Source of the DNA: Caryophanales bacterium
Lineage (GTDB): Bacteria; Bacillota_I; Bacilli_A; RF39; UBA660
Direction of reading: 5' to 3'
NCBI GenBank assembly: GCA_016282155.1
Contig: JAEEJY010000037.1
Location: 58,704 to 122,703, forward strand
DNA length: 64,000 nt
Made by a program: the position numbers and the translations under genes. The notes under the pieces were generated by a model that saw only the letters and a program-made list of their open reading frames with translations, made no database searches and was not told where the DNA came from. Positions 8,093 through 16,513 of the stretch are shown here, piece after piece. Each line of letters opens with the position of its first letter. The stretch's first letter is position 1.

Positions 8093-9299
8093 TGATAAGA
8101 AAAATATAGTTTGGAATTTAATTGGAAGTACATTTTCTTCTTTCTCCTCATTATTTTTCTTAATAGCTGTTACAAGAATAAATGGGGTTAATGAAGCTGG
8201 TATTTTTAATATTGGATTCTCTGTTGCTTGCTTATTTTTTACAGTAGGTTGTTATTCAGGAAGAGTATTCCAAGTAACAGATACTAATAAGAAGACTGAT
8301 GACTCAGCATATTTTTATAGCAAAATAATTACAGCATTATTAATGCTTGTAATATCATTTATATACTGCTTTGCTAAAGATTATAGTATGCATAAATCTA
8401 TTATTTTAATAAGTTTAACAGTATATAAAATGTGTGAAGCATTTGCTGATGGAATGTACGCTATAATTCAAAAGAAAGATGAATTATACAAAGTAGGAAG
8501 ATCATTATTTGTAAAAGCAATTATTGGTATTAGTTTATTTATCTTAACTGATCATTTAACTAAGAGTATGTTTGCAGCAATAATGATGCTTAACCTTGTA
8601 AATATCTTAGGTATATTCATCTATGATAAAAAGAATTTAAAATTAGTTAAATTTAAATTAAATAAATTTAATAAAGAAAAAGTATTTGAAGTATTTAAAA
8701 CTGGTATTTATTCGTTTGGATTTTCTTTCTTAACTTATTACATAATAAATGCTAGTAAATATGCAATTGATAATAATCTAAGTAGTGAATTACAAACAAT
8801 ATTTGGTATAATCGCTATGCCAGCAAGTGTTTTATTACTATTTGGGCAATTTGTTATTCATCCTGTTTTAAATAAGTTAAAAAATACTATTAACGTAAAT
8901 AAAAAAGAGTTTAATAATTTAACTCTTCAAATGATTAATATTATTTTAGTATTTGGATTAATTTCTTTAGTACTTGCATACTATTTAGGAATACCAGTAC
9001 TTAACTTATTATATGGCGTCGATTTAACAAGTTATAGATCAGATTTACTTGTTATTATAATAGGAGCTACTATTTATGAGATAGCAATAATCTTGTCTAC
9101 TTCCTTAATTGTGATGCGTTCAACATTATCACAATTAGTTATGTTTATAATTGATTCAATTATTACATTATTTATATCAAATATCTTAGTAAAAGAATAT
9201 GGTGTATTTGGAGCATCTGTCTCATATTTAACATCAGTATCAATTCTTTTATTAATGTATATTATTGTTTATATATATAAATTAAAAAAATATAAATAA
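8082..9299 (+). CDS. Wzx-type oligosaccharide flippase
   Basis: 405 aa, hydrophobic throughout with about 12 membrane segments. The N-terminus NIVWNLIGSTFSSFSSLFFLIAVTR matches MVF/MATE-like polysaccharide flippases, which turn undecaprenyl-linked repeat units over the membrane. Its place among glycosyltransferases and sugar-modifying enzymes supports this. It overlaps the upstream acyltransferase by 11 bp; ATG 8082 lies within that gene. A Wzy-type partner could be the 49933 protein, but that is 40 kb away. Confidence 0.85.
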   Translation: MKNNDKKNIVWNLIGSTFSSFSSLFFLIAVTRINGVNEAGIFNIGFSVACLFFTVGCYSGRVFQVTDTNKKTDDSAYFYSKIITALLMLVISFIYCFAKDYSMHKSIILISLTVYKMCEAFADGMYAIIQKKDELYKVGRSLFVKAIIGISLFILTDHLTKSMFAAIMMLNLVNILGIFIYDKKNLKLVKFKLNKFNKEKVFEVFKTGIYSFGFSFLTYYIINASKYAIDNNLSSELQTIFGIIAMPASVLLLFGQFVIHPVLNKLKNTINVNKKEFNNLTLQMINIILVFGLISLVLAYYLGIPVLNLLYGVDLTSYRSDLLVIIIGATIYEIAIILSTSLIVMRSTLSQLVMFIIDSIITLFISNILVKEYGVFGASVSYLTSVSILLLMYIIVYIYKLKKYK

Positions 9300-9313
9300 T
9301 TATGAGGTGTGTT

Positions 9314-10042
9314 ATGAAAAAACAAGAAGAAAAAATATTATTTATAATACCTGCTTATAATGAAGAAGCATGTATTAAAAAGACTGTTGAGACAATTTAT
9401 AATTACAATAAAGAAAATAAAACTAATTATGATGTAATTGTAATAAATGATGGATCAACAGATAATACAGAAGAAATATTAAGAGAAAATAACATTAATC
9501 ATGTTAAATTAATTAATAATTTAGGTATTGGTGGAGCTGTTCAAACTGGTTATAAATATGCATTAGATAATAATTATGACTATGCTATTCAATATGATGG
9601 GGATGGTCAACATAATGTTAGTTATGCTAAAGATATTTTAGAGCCACTTCGTGAGAATAAAGCTGATATGGTTATTGGCTCAAGATTTGTTAACAAGAAA
9701 GCAGAGAACTTTAAATCAACAGCTGCTCGAAGAATGGGAATTAATATGATTTCATTCTTTATTAAACTAACAACAGGTAAAAAGATATATGATACTACTT
9801 CAGGAATGCGCGCTATTAACAAGAGTATTATTAAAGAATTTGCCAATTCTTATCCAGTTGAGTATCCAGAACCAGTATCAACTACTTTAATACTTAAAAA
9901 GGGTTATAAAGTTAAAGAAGTTCATGTAAAAATGAATGAAAGAGAAACAGGAACTTCTTCAATAAGAGCATGGAAAGATGCTTATTATATGATTAATGTA
10001 ATTTTATCAATATTATTTATTGGTAAAGGAGGTAAGAGATAA
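9314..10042 (+). CDS. DPM1-like GT2 polyprenyl-phosphate glycosyltransferase
   Basis: 242 aa. ILFIIPAYNEEACIKKTVE, VINDGSTDNTEEIL and QYDGDGQH are the signatures of the dolichyl-phosphate mannosyltransferase group of GT2, which load a sugar onto undecaprenyl phosphate. SGMRAINK and ERETGTSSI are further conserved sites of this group. AGGTG before ATG 9314 fixes the start; the ATG at 9302 lacks a ribosome site. Its stop overlaps the start of the DUF2304 gene (TAATG), a pairing seen in many polysaccharide loci. Confidence 0.87.
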   Translation: MKKQEEKILFIIPAYNEEACIKKTVETIYNYNKENKTNYDVIVINDGSTDNTEEILRENNINHVKLINNLGIGGAVQTGYKYALDNNYDYAIQYDGDGQHNVSYAKDILEPLRENKADMVIGSRFVNKKAENFKSTAARRMGINMISFFIKLTTGKKIYDTTSGMRAINKSIIKEFANSYPVEYPEPVSTTLILKKGYKVKEVHVKMNERETGTSSIRAWKDAYYMINVILSILFIGKGGKR

Positions 10043-10383
10043 TGCCAAAGAATTTAATAATTGCTGCTATAACATTTTTATTGGTGTTAATAGTAAGTGT
10101 TCTTTGTTTAGTAAGAAAAAGAAATATCTCAATTAAATATTCGCTTATTTGGTTATTTCCAAGTATAATGTTAATTATATTTACTTTAATACCGGGAGTA
10201 ATGACAGGAATTACAGCATTCCTTGGATTTCAAACACCTTCAAATATGATTTTAACTATTCTTATTAGTTTTTCATTAGTTATTAATTTAGCTTTAACTG
10301 TTATTGTAACTAATCAAAAAGATAAGATTAGACTTCTTGTTCAGGAAATATCAATTATTAAAGCAGAAATGCCTAAAAAATAA
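10042..10383 (+). CDS. DUF2304 family small membrane protein
   Basis: 113 aa with three hydrophobic helices. ISIKYSLIWLFPSIMLIIFTLIPGVM matches the conserved core of DUF2304. This family is regularly encoded right after DPM1-like glycosyltransferases and may help to bind or flip the polyprenyl-linked sugar; the biochemical role is not established. Translationally coupled to the upstream gene through a TAATG overlap. Confidence 0.8.
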   Translation: MPKNLIIAAITFLLVLIVSVLCLVRKRNISIKYSLIWLFPSIMLIIFTLIPGVMTGITAFLGFQTPSNMILTILISFSLVINLALTVIVTNQKDKIRLLVQEISIIKAEMPKK

Positions 10384-10403
10384 TTGCTTGTCAGGGGGAT
10401 ATT

Positions 10404-11369
10404 ATGAAAGACAAAATTAGTTTAATAATACCTGCTTATAATTCAGAAAAAGTTATAACTAAATGCTTAGATAGTATTTATGATCAAACTCATAAAAATA
10501 TTGAAGTAATTGTAGTAAATGATGGTTCCAAAGATGGAACCCTTTCTGTTTTAAAGAAGTATAAAAGAAAACATAAAGATTTAATAATAATTGATAAGGA
10601 AAATGCTGGTCAAGCTGAAGCTCGTAATGATGGAATTAAAAAATCAACTGGTAAATATATGATGTTTATAGATGCTGATGATTTTTTAGAAGTAGATTAT
10701 TTAGAAGTTATGCTTAAAGCATTAAAAAAAGAAAAAGCAGATATTGTTATCTCAGGTTATAAAAATTTTAATGTAAATTATGAGATGCAATCTGTTGTTA
10801 AACGTAAAAATAATTCTTGGGTACAGTTTACAGCATGTACTCCTTGGGCTCGATTATATCGTAGTGATTTTATTAAAAATAATAATATATTATATCCTGA
10901 TTTAAAATATTGCGAAGATTATGATTTTATTGTAATCGCAGCAAGTTTTGCTAAAAAGGTTGTGGCAATTGAAAACACAGGATATGGATATTATTACAAC
11001 ACAACAAGTTTAACTAAAACAATATATCGTTCATTTAAAGTTGATTTTATTAAGGCTGGTGATGAATTACTTGCGAGAATTAATAAAAAATATTATAAAA
11101 ATAACTTTAAATTAATAAATTATACAATAATTAAACAAGCGATATATTATTTATTAGTAGCTGGTAAAAGAGCAACTCGTAAAGAATACATATTAAAACA
11201 TAAAGAAGTATTTGACTGGCTAGAAGCAAACAATATTAAGGCTAAGATATATCCAAAAAAAGAGCAATTTTATATTAAAGCTGTTGTATTTATCTATTTA
11301 TTATTAAATAAGTTGCATCTAATGAATCTATTTACTTTAATTTATTGTAAGGGTAAAGAAAATGGATAG
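10404..11369 (+). CDS. GT2 family glycosyltransferase (EpsJ-like)
   Basis: 321 aa. ISLIIPAYNSEKVITKCLDSI, VVNDGSKDGTL and IDADDFLEVDYLE are the GT2 motifs, followed by NAGQAEARNDGI typical of EpsJ/WaaB-type enzymes. PWARLYRSDF and YCEDYDF are the acceptor-side motifs of the same group. A good ribosome site (AGGGGGAT) precedes ATG 10404. The end overlaps the next gene by eight bases. Substrate unknown. Confidence 0.88.
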   Translation: MKDKISLIIPAYNSEKVITKCLDSIYDQTHKNIEVIVVNDGSKDGTLSVLKKYKRKHKDLIIIDKENAGQAEARNDGIKKSTGKYMMFIDADDFLEVDYLEVMLKALKKEKADIVISGYKNFNVNYEMQSVVKRKNNSWVQFTACTPWARLYRSDFIKNNNILYPDLKYCEDYDFIVIAASFAKKVVAIENTGYGYYYNTTSLTKTIYRSFKVDFIKAGDELLARINKKYYKNNFKLINYTIIKQAIYYLLVAGKRATRKEYILKHKEVFDWLEANNIKAKIYPKKEQFYIKAVVFIYLLLNKLHLMNLFTLIYCKGKENG

Positions 11370-13278
11370 TATAAAAGTATTTGTTCCAGGAAGACTATGT
11401 TTATTTGGTGAACATAGTGACTGGGCAGGAAAATATCGTTTAGAAAATGATGCAATTAATAAAGGGTATGCAATAGTAACTGGTATTGAAGAGGGTATTG
11501 AAGCTGAAATTAAGAAAGCATCTACTTTTAAAATTAAAAATGGATCTAAAAATTTTGAATGTGAAATGAATTTAGATAAGTTAAAAGAAGTTGCTGGTAC
11601 TGATCCATATTGGTGCTATGCAGCGGGAGTAGCAGCTGTTTTAAAAGGTAAATATAATGTTGGTGGTATTGATATTGATATAACTAATGTTACCTTACCA
11701 GAGAAAAAAGGGCTTTCTTCAAGTGCTGCTTTATGTGTTTTAATAGCAAGAGCATATAGTAAACTATATAATCTCAATTTAGATATAAAAAAAGAAATGG
11801 ATATTGCTTATCTAGGAGAAACTCAAACTCCATCTAAATGTGGACGTTTAGATCAAGCTTGCGCGTTTGGTAAAAAACCTATTTTAATGGAATTTGACGG
11901 GGATAAGATCAATTATAAGGAAATACCAGTCGGAGGAGACTTTTACTTCGTATTTGCCGATTTAATGAGTCATAAAGATACTGTTAAGATATTAAATGAT
12001 TTAAATAAAAGTTTTCCATTCCCAAGATGCTTAAGTGATGAAAAAGTACAATACTGTTTGGGAGCTTTAAATGAGCTTAATGTTACTTTAGCTACTAAAT
12101 TATTAAAAGAAGGGGATTCTTATTCTTTAGGTAAGCTAATGATTAAGGCTCAAAAAGATTTTGATAAATTAGTAGCCCCTAATTCTAGTGAATTAGAAGC
12201 ACCTATTTTACACAATCTATTTAATGATTCAAAAGTACATGAATACTGTTATGGATATAAAGGTGTAGGTTCACAAGGAGATGGATCAATTCAGTTCTTA
12301 TGTAAAGATAAAGAAAGTCAAAGAAAACTACTTGATTATTTGACTACTGATTTAAAACTAAATGCTTATTCTTTAACTTTTGATAAGACAAGTATTATAA
12401 AGAAAGCTATTATTCCTTTAGCGGGTTACGGAACTAGAATGTTTCCTGTAACTAAAGCTATTAAAAAAGCCTTCTTACCACTTCCTGATAAGGATGGTCT
12501 TACTAAACCAGTACTTATGATTCTACTTGAAGAATTATATAATTCTGGCATAACAGAATTCTGTTTAGTAATCGATGAAGAAGAAAAAGAGATATATGAT
12601 GCATTCTTTAGTGATTTAAGTAAAGAGGTATATGACAAATTATCTCCTGAAGCCAAAAAATATGAAGATTTTATAAGAAAAATAGGCTCAATGGTAACCT
12701 ATGCTTATCAAAAAGAAAAACTAGGTTTAGGACATGCAGTTAGCTGTGCTAAAGAATTTGCCGGTAATGAAGATGTACTTTTAGTATTAGGGGATCAAGT
12801 ATATCAAACTAATAACGTAACTCCTGTATCTAAACAACTTCTTGATTATTATGCCAAAAATAGAAATGCAATTGTAACAGCATCTCTTACTCCTTTAGAA
12901 GATGTTTATAAATATGGTATTCTAACAGGAGAAATAAGTAATAATGCTAATGCATTTAGTGTTTCTAAAATGACAGAAAAACCTGATACTGATTTTGCAA
13001 GTAAATATTTATATACTACTAATGATGGAAAAAAAGAATATTATTCTGTATTTGGTGAATATGTTCTAACACCTAAAGTATTTGAATTACTTGATCAAAA
13101 TATAAATAATGGTAAAACAGAAAAAGGGGAATACCAAATAACTTCTGTTTTAGATGAAATAAGAAAAACTGATGGTTTATATGCTTTTATTCCTGATGGA
13201 GAAATGGTCGATGTAGGTAATTCTAATTCTTATCAAAAAGCCTTTGTTAAGAGATTAGGAACATACCCTATAAAATAA
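11362..13278 (+). CDS. Bifunctional GHMP sugar kinase - sugar-1-phosphate nucleotidyltransferase fusion
   Basis: 638 aa in two parts. Residues 1 to about 345 are a GHMP kinase: PGRLCLFGEHSDWAG (9-23) resembles the galactokinase signature and LPEKKGLSSSAA (112-123) is the ATP-binding motif 2. Residues from about 348 are a GalU/RmlA-type nucleotidyltransferase: IIPLAGYGTRMFPVTKAIKKAFLPL holds the GxGTR signature, with KK where most members have PK, and VDVGNSNSYQKA is the usual C-terminal site. The join is short and in frame. The order is the reverse of Bacteroides Fkp (pyrophosphorylase then kinase). It likely makes an NDP-sugar from a free sugar for the glycosyltransferases upstream. The sugar is unknown. 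Confidence 0.82.
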   Translation: MDSIKVFVPGRLCLFGEHSDWAGKYRLENDAINKGYAIVTGIEEGIEAEIKKASTFKIKNGSKNFECEMNLDKLKEVAGTDPYWCYAAGVAAVLKGKYNVGGIDIDITNVTLPEKKGLSSSAALCVLIARAYSKLYNLNLDIKKEMDIAYLGETQTPSKCGRLDQACAFGKKPILMEFDGDKINYKEIPVGGDFYFVFADLMSHKDTVKILNDLNKSFPFPRCLSDEKVQYCLGALNELNVTLATKLLKEGDSYSLGKLMIKAQKDFDKLVAPNSSELEAPILHNLFNDSKVHEYCYGYKGVGSQGDGSIQFLCKDKESQRKLLDYLTTDLKLNAYSLTFDKTSIIKKAIIPLAGYGTRMFPVTKAIKKAFLPLPDKDGLTKPVLMILLEELYNSGITEFCLVIDEEEKEIYDAFFSDLSKEVYDKLSPEAKKYEDFIRKIGSMVTYAYQKEKLGLGHAVSCAKEFAGNEDVLLVLGDQVYQTNNVTPVSKQLLDYYAKNRNAIVTASLTPLEDVYKYGILTGEISNNANAFSVSKMTEKPDTDFASKYLYTTNDGKKEYYSVFGEYVLTPKVFELLDQNINNGKTEKGEYQITSVLDEIRKTDGLYAFIPDGEMVDVGNSNSYQKAFVKRLGTYPIK

Positions 13279-13297
13279 AAAGTTATATAAAAAACTA

Positions 13298-13326
13298 TTG
13301 ATTTTACAAACAACATTTGATATAAT
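13298..13326 (+). promoter_or_regulatory. tRNA-Met promoter inside a palindrome
   Basis: TTGATT at 13298-13303, a 17-base spacer and TGATATAAT (hexamer 13321-13326). A ten-base inverted repeat, TACAAACAAC (13305-13314) and GTTGTTTGTA (13333-13342), lies symmetrically about the -10 box. Confidence 0.75.
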
Positions 13327-13344
13327 CAATTTGTTGTTTGTAAT

Positions 13345-13421
13345 GGCGATGTAGCTCAGTTGGCTAGAGCAACCGGTTCATACCCGGTAGGTCGTGAGTT
13401 CGAATCTCTCCGTCGCTACCA
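13345..13421 (+). tRNA. tRNA-Met(CAT), elongator type
   Basis: 77 nt cloverleaf with encoded CCA. Acceptor GGCGATG pairs with CGTCGCT (G1-U72 wobble), the D-arm is GCTC/GAGC, the anticodon stem ACCGG/CCGGT holds loop TTCATAC, and the T-arm is GTGAG/CTCTC with TTCGAAT. The anticodon is CAT. The three G-C pairs of an initiator anticodon stem are absent and pair 1-72 is formed, so it is elongator Met rather than fMet. The sequence also differs from the usual Ile-CAT type. Confidence 0.93.
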
Positions 13422-13430
13422 TTTGTAATT

Positions 13431-13458
13431 AAACTAATTCATTTGAATTAGTTTTTTT
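13431..13458 (+). terminator. Terminator of tRNA-Met
   Basis: Ten-base stem AAACTAATTC/GAATTAGTTT with an ATTT loop and a T-tract. Confidence 0.85.
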
Positions 13459-13470
13459 GTTTGTTAAAAG

Positions 13471-13500
13471 AAAAAAGATGGTAACAAATTACCATCTTTT
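13471..13500 (-). terminator. Terminator of the M29 aminopeptidase gene
   Basis: Twelve-base stem AAAAGATGGTAA/TTACCATCTTTT around CAAA. Read on the minus strand it ends in a T-tract. Confidence 0.85.
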
Positions 13501-14702
13501 TATATTTTCCATTTACCTTGATCCATTAATAGAATCTTCTTTTTGTCTTTTGTTTCTGCTTCGACAGTTATGCTATCGTTTCCAAATACTAAATCAGTAT
13601 GATATAAAGAAGTATTATAGTGATAATATCTAGCGCCATTTTTATCTATTTTTTCTTTATCGATATTTGCACATTCACTAATATAATATCCTAAAGCAAA
13701 GTGACAACCAGAATTTTCATCTAATAAAGGAGAATTATAGAAGTCTTCTAGTTGCGCTAGAGGAGAATCCTTTGGTACTAAAGCTATTTCACCAATTCTA
13801 TTCATCTTATTAGGTTTATATAGTAAAATACCTTCAAAATTTTCGTTATTTGATTTACAACTTATTAATCTTCCTTTAGTAAATTCAAATATTGCTTTCT
13901 CTACCATAATGTCATAGTAGAATTTTTCTTTTCGTGATAAGACAATTTTACCTTCCGCTGAATAGCAATCTGGAGAAGTAAATATTTCGTAACCTGGATA
14001 ATTAAAAAAATTAGTCTTACCATCTATATTATTAGGTTCACAGCACCAAATAGAGTGGGGATTTAAAGCTATTCTTAAATCTGTTCCCAAATTTGTATAG
14101 AAATTTAATTTACGAATACCCATTTTATTTAGTTCATTTTTTCTTTCTACTTTTTCTTTGACATCCTTTTTTAAAGCGTCATAACTTAATAAAGTTTTGC
14201 TTATTCTTAACCACAATTCATCTAATTTATCTTCGCTTCCAAGTAAACTTTCTGCCCACTTTTTATTAGGACAAGCTGTGACTGTTACATCTTCATTATT
14301 TTTATTATCCATTTTTTCAAATAATTCTTTGTTGTATCTTTTTAAATCTTTAAAATATTTACTACCAATGTCACCATAAAAGTCTTGATCTGTATCAGTA
14401 ACATTCTCGAAATAAATATATTTTATATTTCCGATAGTTTTAGGATATTTAGGAATAAATTTTTCAATATCTGTTTCACTTGGATTTGTTTCATAAAATG
14501 CTTTAATTTCATCACTGTGAAAATCTTTAATAATTAAATTAGCTATATTAAATTCTTTCTTTAATTCCTCAAGTATATCTCTAACTTCGTCTAAAGGAAA
14601 ACTTGCATTTAAAACTACTGTCGAATAATTACGATTACTTAAACTTACAGTTAATATATTACGTAAATATTCTTTTTTTAGATTTCTTAATTCTAAACTC
14701 AT
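13500..14702 (-). CDS. M29 family metallo-aminopeptidase (AmpS-like)
   Basis: 400 aa, close to the usual family length of about 410. The conserved metal ligands are all visible in order: PGYEIFTSPD (Glu), RIGEIALVP (Glu), ENSGCHFALGYYI (His and Tyr) and SLYHTDLVFG (His and Asp). TACPNKKWAESLL and RKLNFYTNLGTDLRIAL are further family motifs. It removes N-terminal amino acids from peptides in the cytoplasm using a two-metal centre. A GGGGG run precedes ATG 14702. It faces the DUF362 gene across a short shared intergenic region. A degenerate homologue is encoded at 60680-61573. Confidence 0.92.
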   Translation of the reverse strand: MSLELRNLKKEYLRNILTVSLSNRNYSTVVLNASFPLDEVRDILEELKKEFNIANLIIKDFHSDEIKAFYETNPSETDIEKFIPKYPKTIGNIKYIYFENVTDTDQDFYGDIGSKYFKDLKRYNKELFEKMDNKNNEDVTVTACPNKKWAESLLGSEDKLDELWLRISKTLLSYDALKKDVKEKVERKNELNKMGIRKLNFYTNLGTDLRIALNPHSIWCCEPNNIDGKTNFFNYPGYEIFTSPDCYSAEGKIVLSRKEKFYYDIMVEKAIFEFTKGRLISCKSNNENFEGILLYKPNKMNRIGEIALVPKDSPLAQLEDFYNSPLLDENSGCHFALGYYISECANIDKEKIDKNGARYYHYNTSLYHTDLVFGNDSITVEAETKDKKKILLMDQGKWKI

Positions 14703-14770
14703 ATATATGCCCCCATAAATTGTTTCTTATTATATACCACTATTTAATTAATATCAATATAAAAATAATA

Positions 14771-14779
14771 TGTTATAAT
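14771..14779 (+). promoter_or_regulatory. Extended -10 promoter of the DUF362 gene
   Basis: TGTTATAAT, about 28 nt before ATG 14807, with GAGGTG as ribosome site. Confidence 0.7.
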
Positions 14780-14806
14780 GATGATAAAAGATAGTGAGGT
14801 GTTATT

Positions 14807-15775
14807 ATGAAAGGTAATGTATATATTCCTTTTAATGAAAGAAATAGTGAAGAATCAGTAATATATTTTACTAGAGATCTTAGTCCTGAAGGTTTAAAAA
14901 AGGCCTATGAGAAAGTAAATGAAAATATTGATGGTAATATTGCTATTAAACTACATACCGGTGAGCAACATGGCCCTAATATTATTCCATCTTCTTGGAT
15001 TAAGGAATTTATTCAAGATGAATGTAAAAATGTTACTATAATTGAAACTAATACTTATTATGAAGGAGATCGTGATACAACTGAGAAACATCGTAAAACA
15101 TTAGAAGTAAATGGTTGGAATTTTTGCCCTGTTGATATAATAGATGAGAATGGGACAGTTAATTTACCTGTTATGGGTGGTAAACACTTTAATTATATGA
15201 GTGTTGGTAAGAACATTACTAAATATGATTCACTAATTACTTTAACTCATTTTAAAGGTCATACAATGGGTGGCTTTGGTGGATCAAATAAGAATATTGG
15301 TATTGGATGTGCTGATGCTAAAGTAGGTAAAGCAATGATTCATTCAAATCCTGGTGAAGGACAGTGGTCAGTTAATGAAGAGGAATTCATGGAAAGAATG
15401 ACAGAATCTACAAAAGCTACTATTGATCACTTTAAAGAAAAAGTTACATTTATTAATGTTATGCGTAATATGAGTGTTTCTTGTGATTGCGAAGGAGTTA
15501 GTGCGGAACCTGTTGTTACACCTAACGTTGGTATTCTAGCAAGTAGAGATATATGTGCTTTAGATACTGCATGTGTTGATATTGTTTTTGCGATGAAAGA
15601 TAGTGATGGTAAAACATTACAAGAAAGAATTTTATCACGTCATGGTTTAAGACAGTTATCTTACATGCATGAACTTAAAATGGGAAATACTAAATATAAA
15701 ATAATTGATATTGATTCTAATAAGAAAATAACGCTTGCTGAAATAACTGCTGATTTAAAGCCTTTTTCAAATTAA
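14807..15775 (+). CDS. DUF362 domain protein without a ferredoxin domain
   Basis: 322 aa. TLTHFKGHTMGGFGGSNKNIGIGCA and the later CDCEGVSAEPVVTPNVGILASRDICALDTACVDIV are the conserved blocks of DUF362. Many DUF362 proteins carry a 4Fe-4S ferredoxin domain; no CxxCxxCxxxC cluster is present here, though single cysteines occur in the core. The biochemical role of the family is not settled. It is a single-gene unit with its own promoter (14771-14779), ahead of tRNA-Glu. Confidence 0.85.
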   Translation: MKGNVYIPFNERNSEESVIYFTRDLSPEGLKKAYEKVNENIDGNIAIKLHTGEQHGPNIIPSSWIKEFIQDECKNVTIIETNTYYEGDRDTTEKHRKTLEVNGWNFCPVDIIDENGTVNLPVMGGKHFNYMSVGKNITKYDSLITLTHFKGHTMGGFGGSNKNIGIGCADAKVGKAMIHSNPGEGQWSVNEEEFMERMTESTKATIDHFKEKVTFINVMRNMSVSCDCEGVSAEPVVTPNVGILASRDICALDTACVDIVFAMKDSDGKTLQERILSRHGLRQLSYMHELKMGNTKYKIIDIDSNKKITLAEITADLKPFSN

Positions 15776-15779
15776 TATC

Positions 15780-15808
15780 TTGAAAATGAAGAGTTTGTAT
15801 GGTAGAAT
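15780..15808 (+). promoter_or_regulatory. tRNA-Glu promoter
   Basis: TTGAAA at 15780-15785, a 17-base spacer and TAGAAT at 15803-15808, about 19 bases before the tRNA. Confidence 0.7.
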
Positions 15809-15826
15809 GAATATGTCATTTGAAAT

Positions 15827-15903
15827 GGTCTGTTGGTGAAGTGGCTTAACACATTGCCCTCTCAAGGCAACATTCATGGATTCGAATTCCATACAGACTA
15901 CCA
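15827..15903 (+). tRNA. tRNA-Glu(CTC)
   Basis: 77 nt with encoded CCA. Acceptor GGTCTGT pairs with ACAGACT, the anticodon stem TTGCC/GGCAA encloses CTCTCAA, and the T-arm GGATTCGAATTCC is regular. The anticodon CTC reads GAG, a minor Glu codon in such AT-rich DNA. GGTCtGTTGGTgAAGtGG is typical of Glu tRNAs of Gram-positive bacteria. Confidence 0.9.
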
Positions 15904-15913
15904 TAAAGAAAAT

Positions 15914-15938
15914 AAGGAACTATATGTTCCTTTTTTTT
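15914..15938 (+). terminator. Terminator of tRNA-Glu
   Basis: Stem AAGGAAC/GTTCCTT with a TATAT loop and a run of T. The next extended -10 (TGATATACT, 15945-15953) begins within seven bases. Confidence 0.85.
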
Positions 15939-15944
15939 GTTTTG

Positions 15945-15953
15945 TGATATACT
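15945..15953 (+). promoter_or_regulatory. Extended -10 promoter (TGATATACT)
   Basis: Directly downstream of the tRNA-Glu terminator. The leader to ATG 15970 is only about ten bases after the expected start. Confidence 0.65.
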
Positions 15954-15969
15954 AATATTGTGATGATAT

Positions 15970-16503
15970 ATGAATAGAATAGACAAAAAGAAAGTAAGTT
16001 TTCTAATATGTTTTATATTTGGTTTATTTCTAGCTTTTATAATTATTCAATATAATTCAATAAAGTTTGATTTTTCAAATGTTAAGACTATTGAAGTAGG
16101 TAATGATTATAATGTTGGAGCAACTTTTTTTAATCGTGATGTTAGTAGTCAAGTAGAAAAAAGTGGAAGTATTAATAATCAAGTAGTTGGTAAATATGTT
16201 ATTGAATACTCATATACAACTTTTATGAATTTAACTAAAAGTGAAACTATTGAGGTAGAAGTTGTTGATAAGGAAGCACCAGCAATTACTTTAATTGGTA
16301 ATTCTAAACTTACATTACCATTAGGTTCTAAATATATTGAGCAGGGCTATAATGTTAGTGATAATTATACAAAAAGTGTTTCGGTTGAAATTACTGGGGA
16401 TATAGATACTAATAAAGTTGGAACTTATTATAAAACTTATACTGCAGAAGATTCTTCAGGTAATAAGTCAAGTGTTAAACGAACTATTGAAATAGTTGGT
16501 TAG
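15970..16503 (+). CDS. Membrane-anchored DUF5011 (Ig-like) protein
   Basis: 177 aa. A basic start and hydrophobic segment (about 9-29) anchor it in the membrane. The rest is extracellular and ends in a DUF5011/HYR-type immunoglobulin-like domain: KEAPAITLIGNSKLTLPLGS, YIEQGYNVSDNYT and VGTYYKTYTAEDSSGNKSS. The region 40-95 (VGKYVIEYSY) looks like a second, partial copy. Such domains usually display or space other surface modules; no catalytic domain is present. It is 10 bp upstream of the 16514 gene. Confidence 0.75.
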   Translation: MNRIDKKKVSFLICFIFGLFLAFIIIQYNSIKFDFSNVKTIEVGNDYNVGATFFNRDVSSQVEKSGSINNQVVGKYVIEYSYTTFMNLTKSETIEVEVVDKEAPAITLIGNSKLTLPLGSKYIEQGYNVSDNYTKSVSVEITGDIDTNKVGTYYKTYTAEDSSGNKSSVKRTIEIVG

Positions 16504-16513
16504 GGGGATATAA

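Noticed and set aside
14603..14794. Short plus-strand frame between the M29 and DUF362 genes
   Set aside because: Overlaps the M29 coding sequence and the promoter region, no ribosome site.
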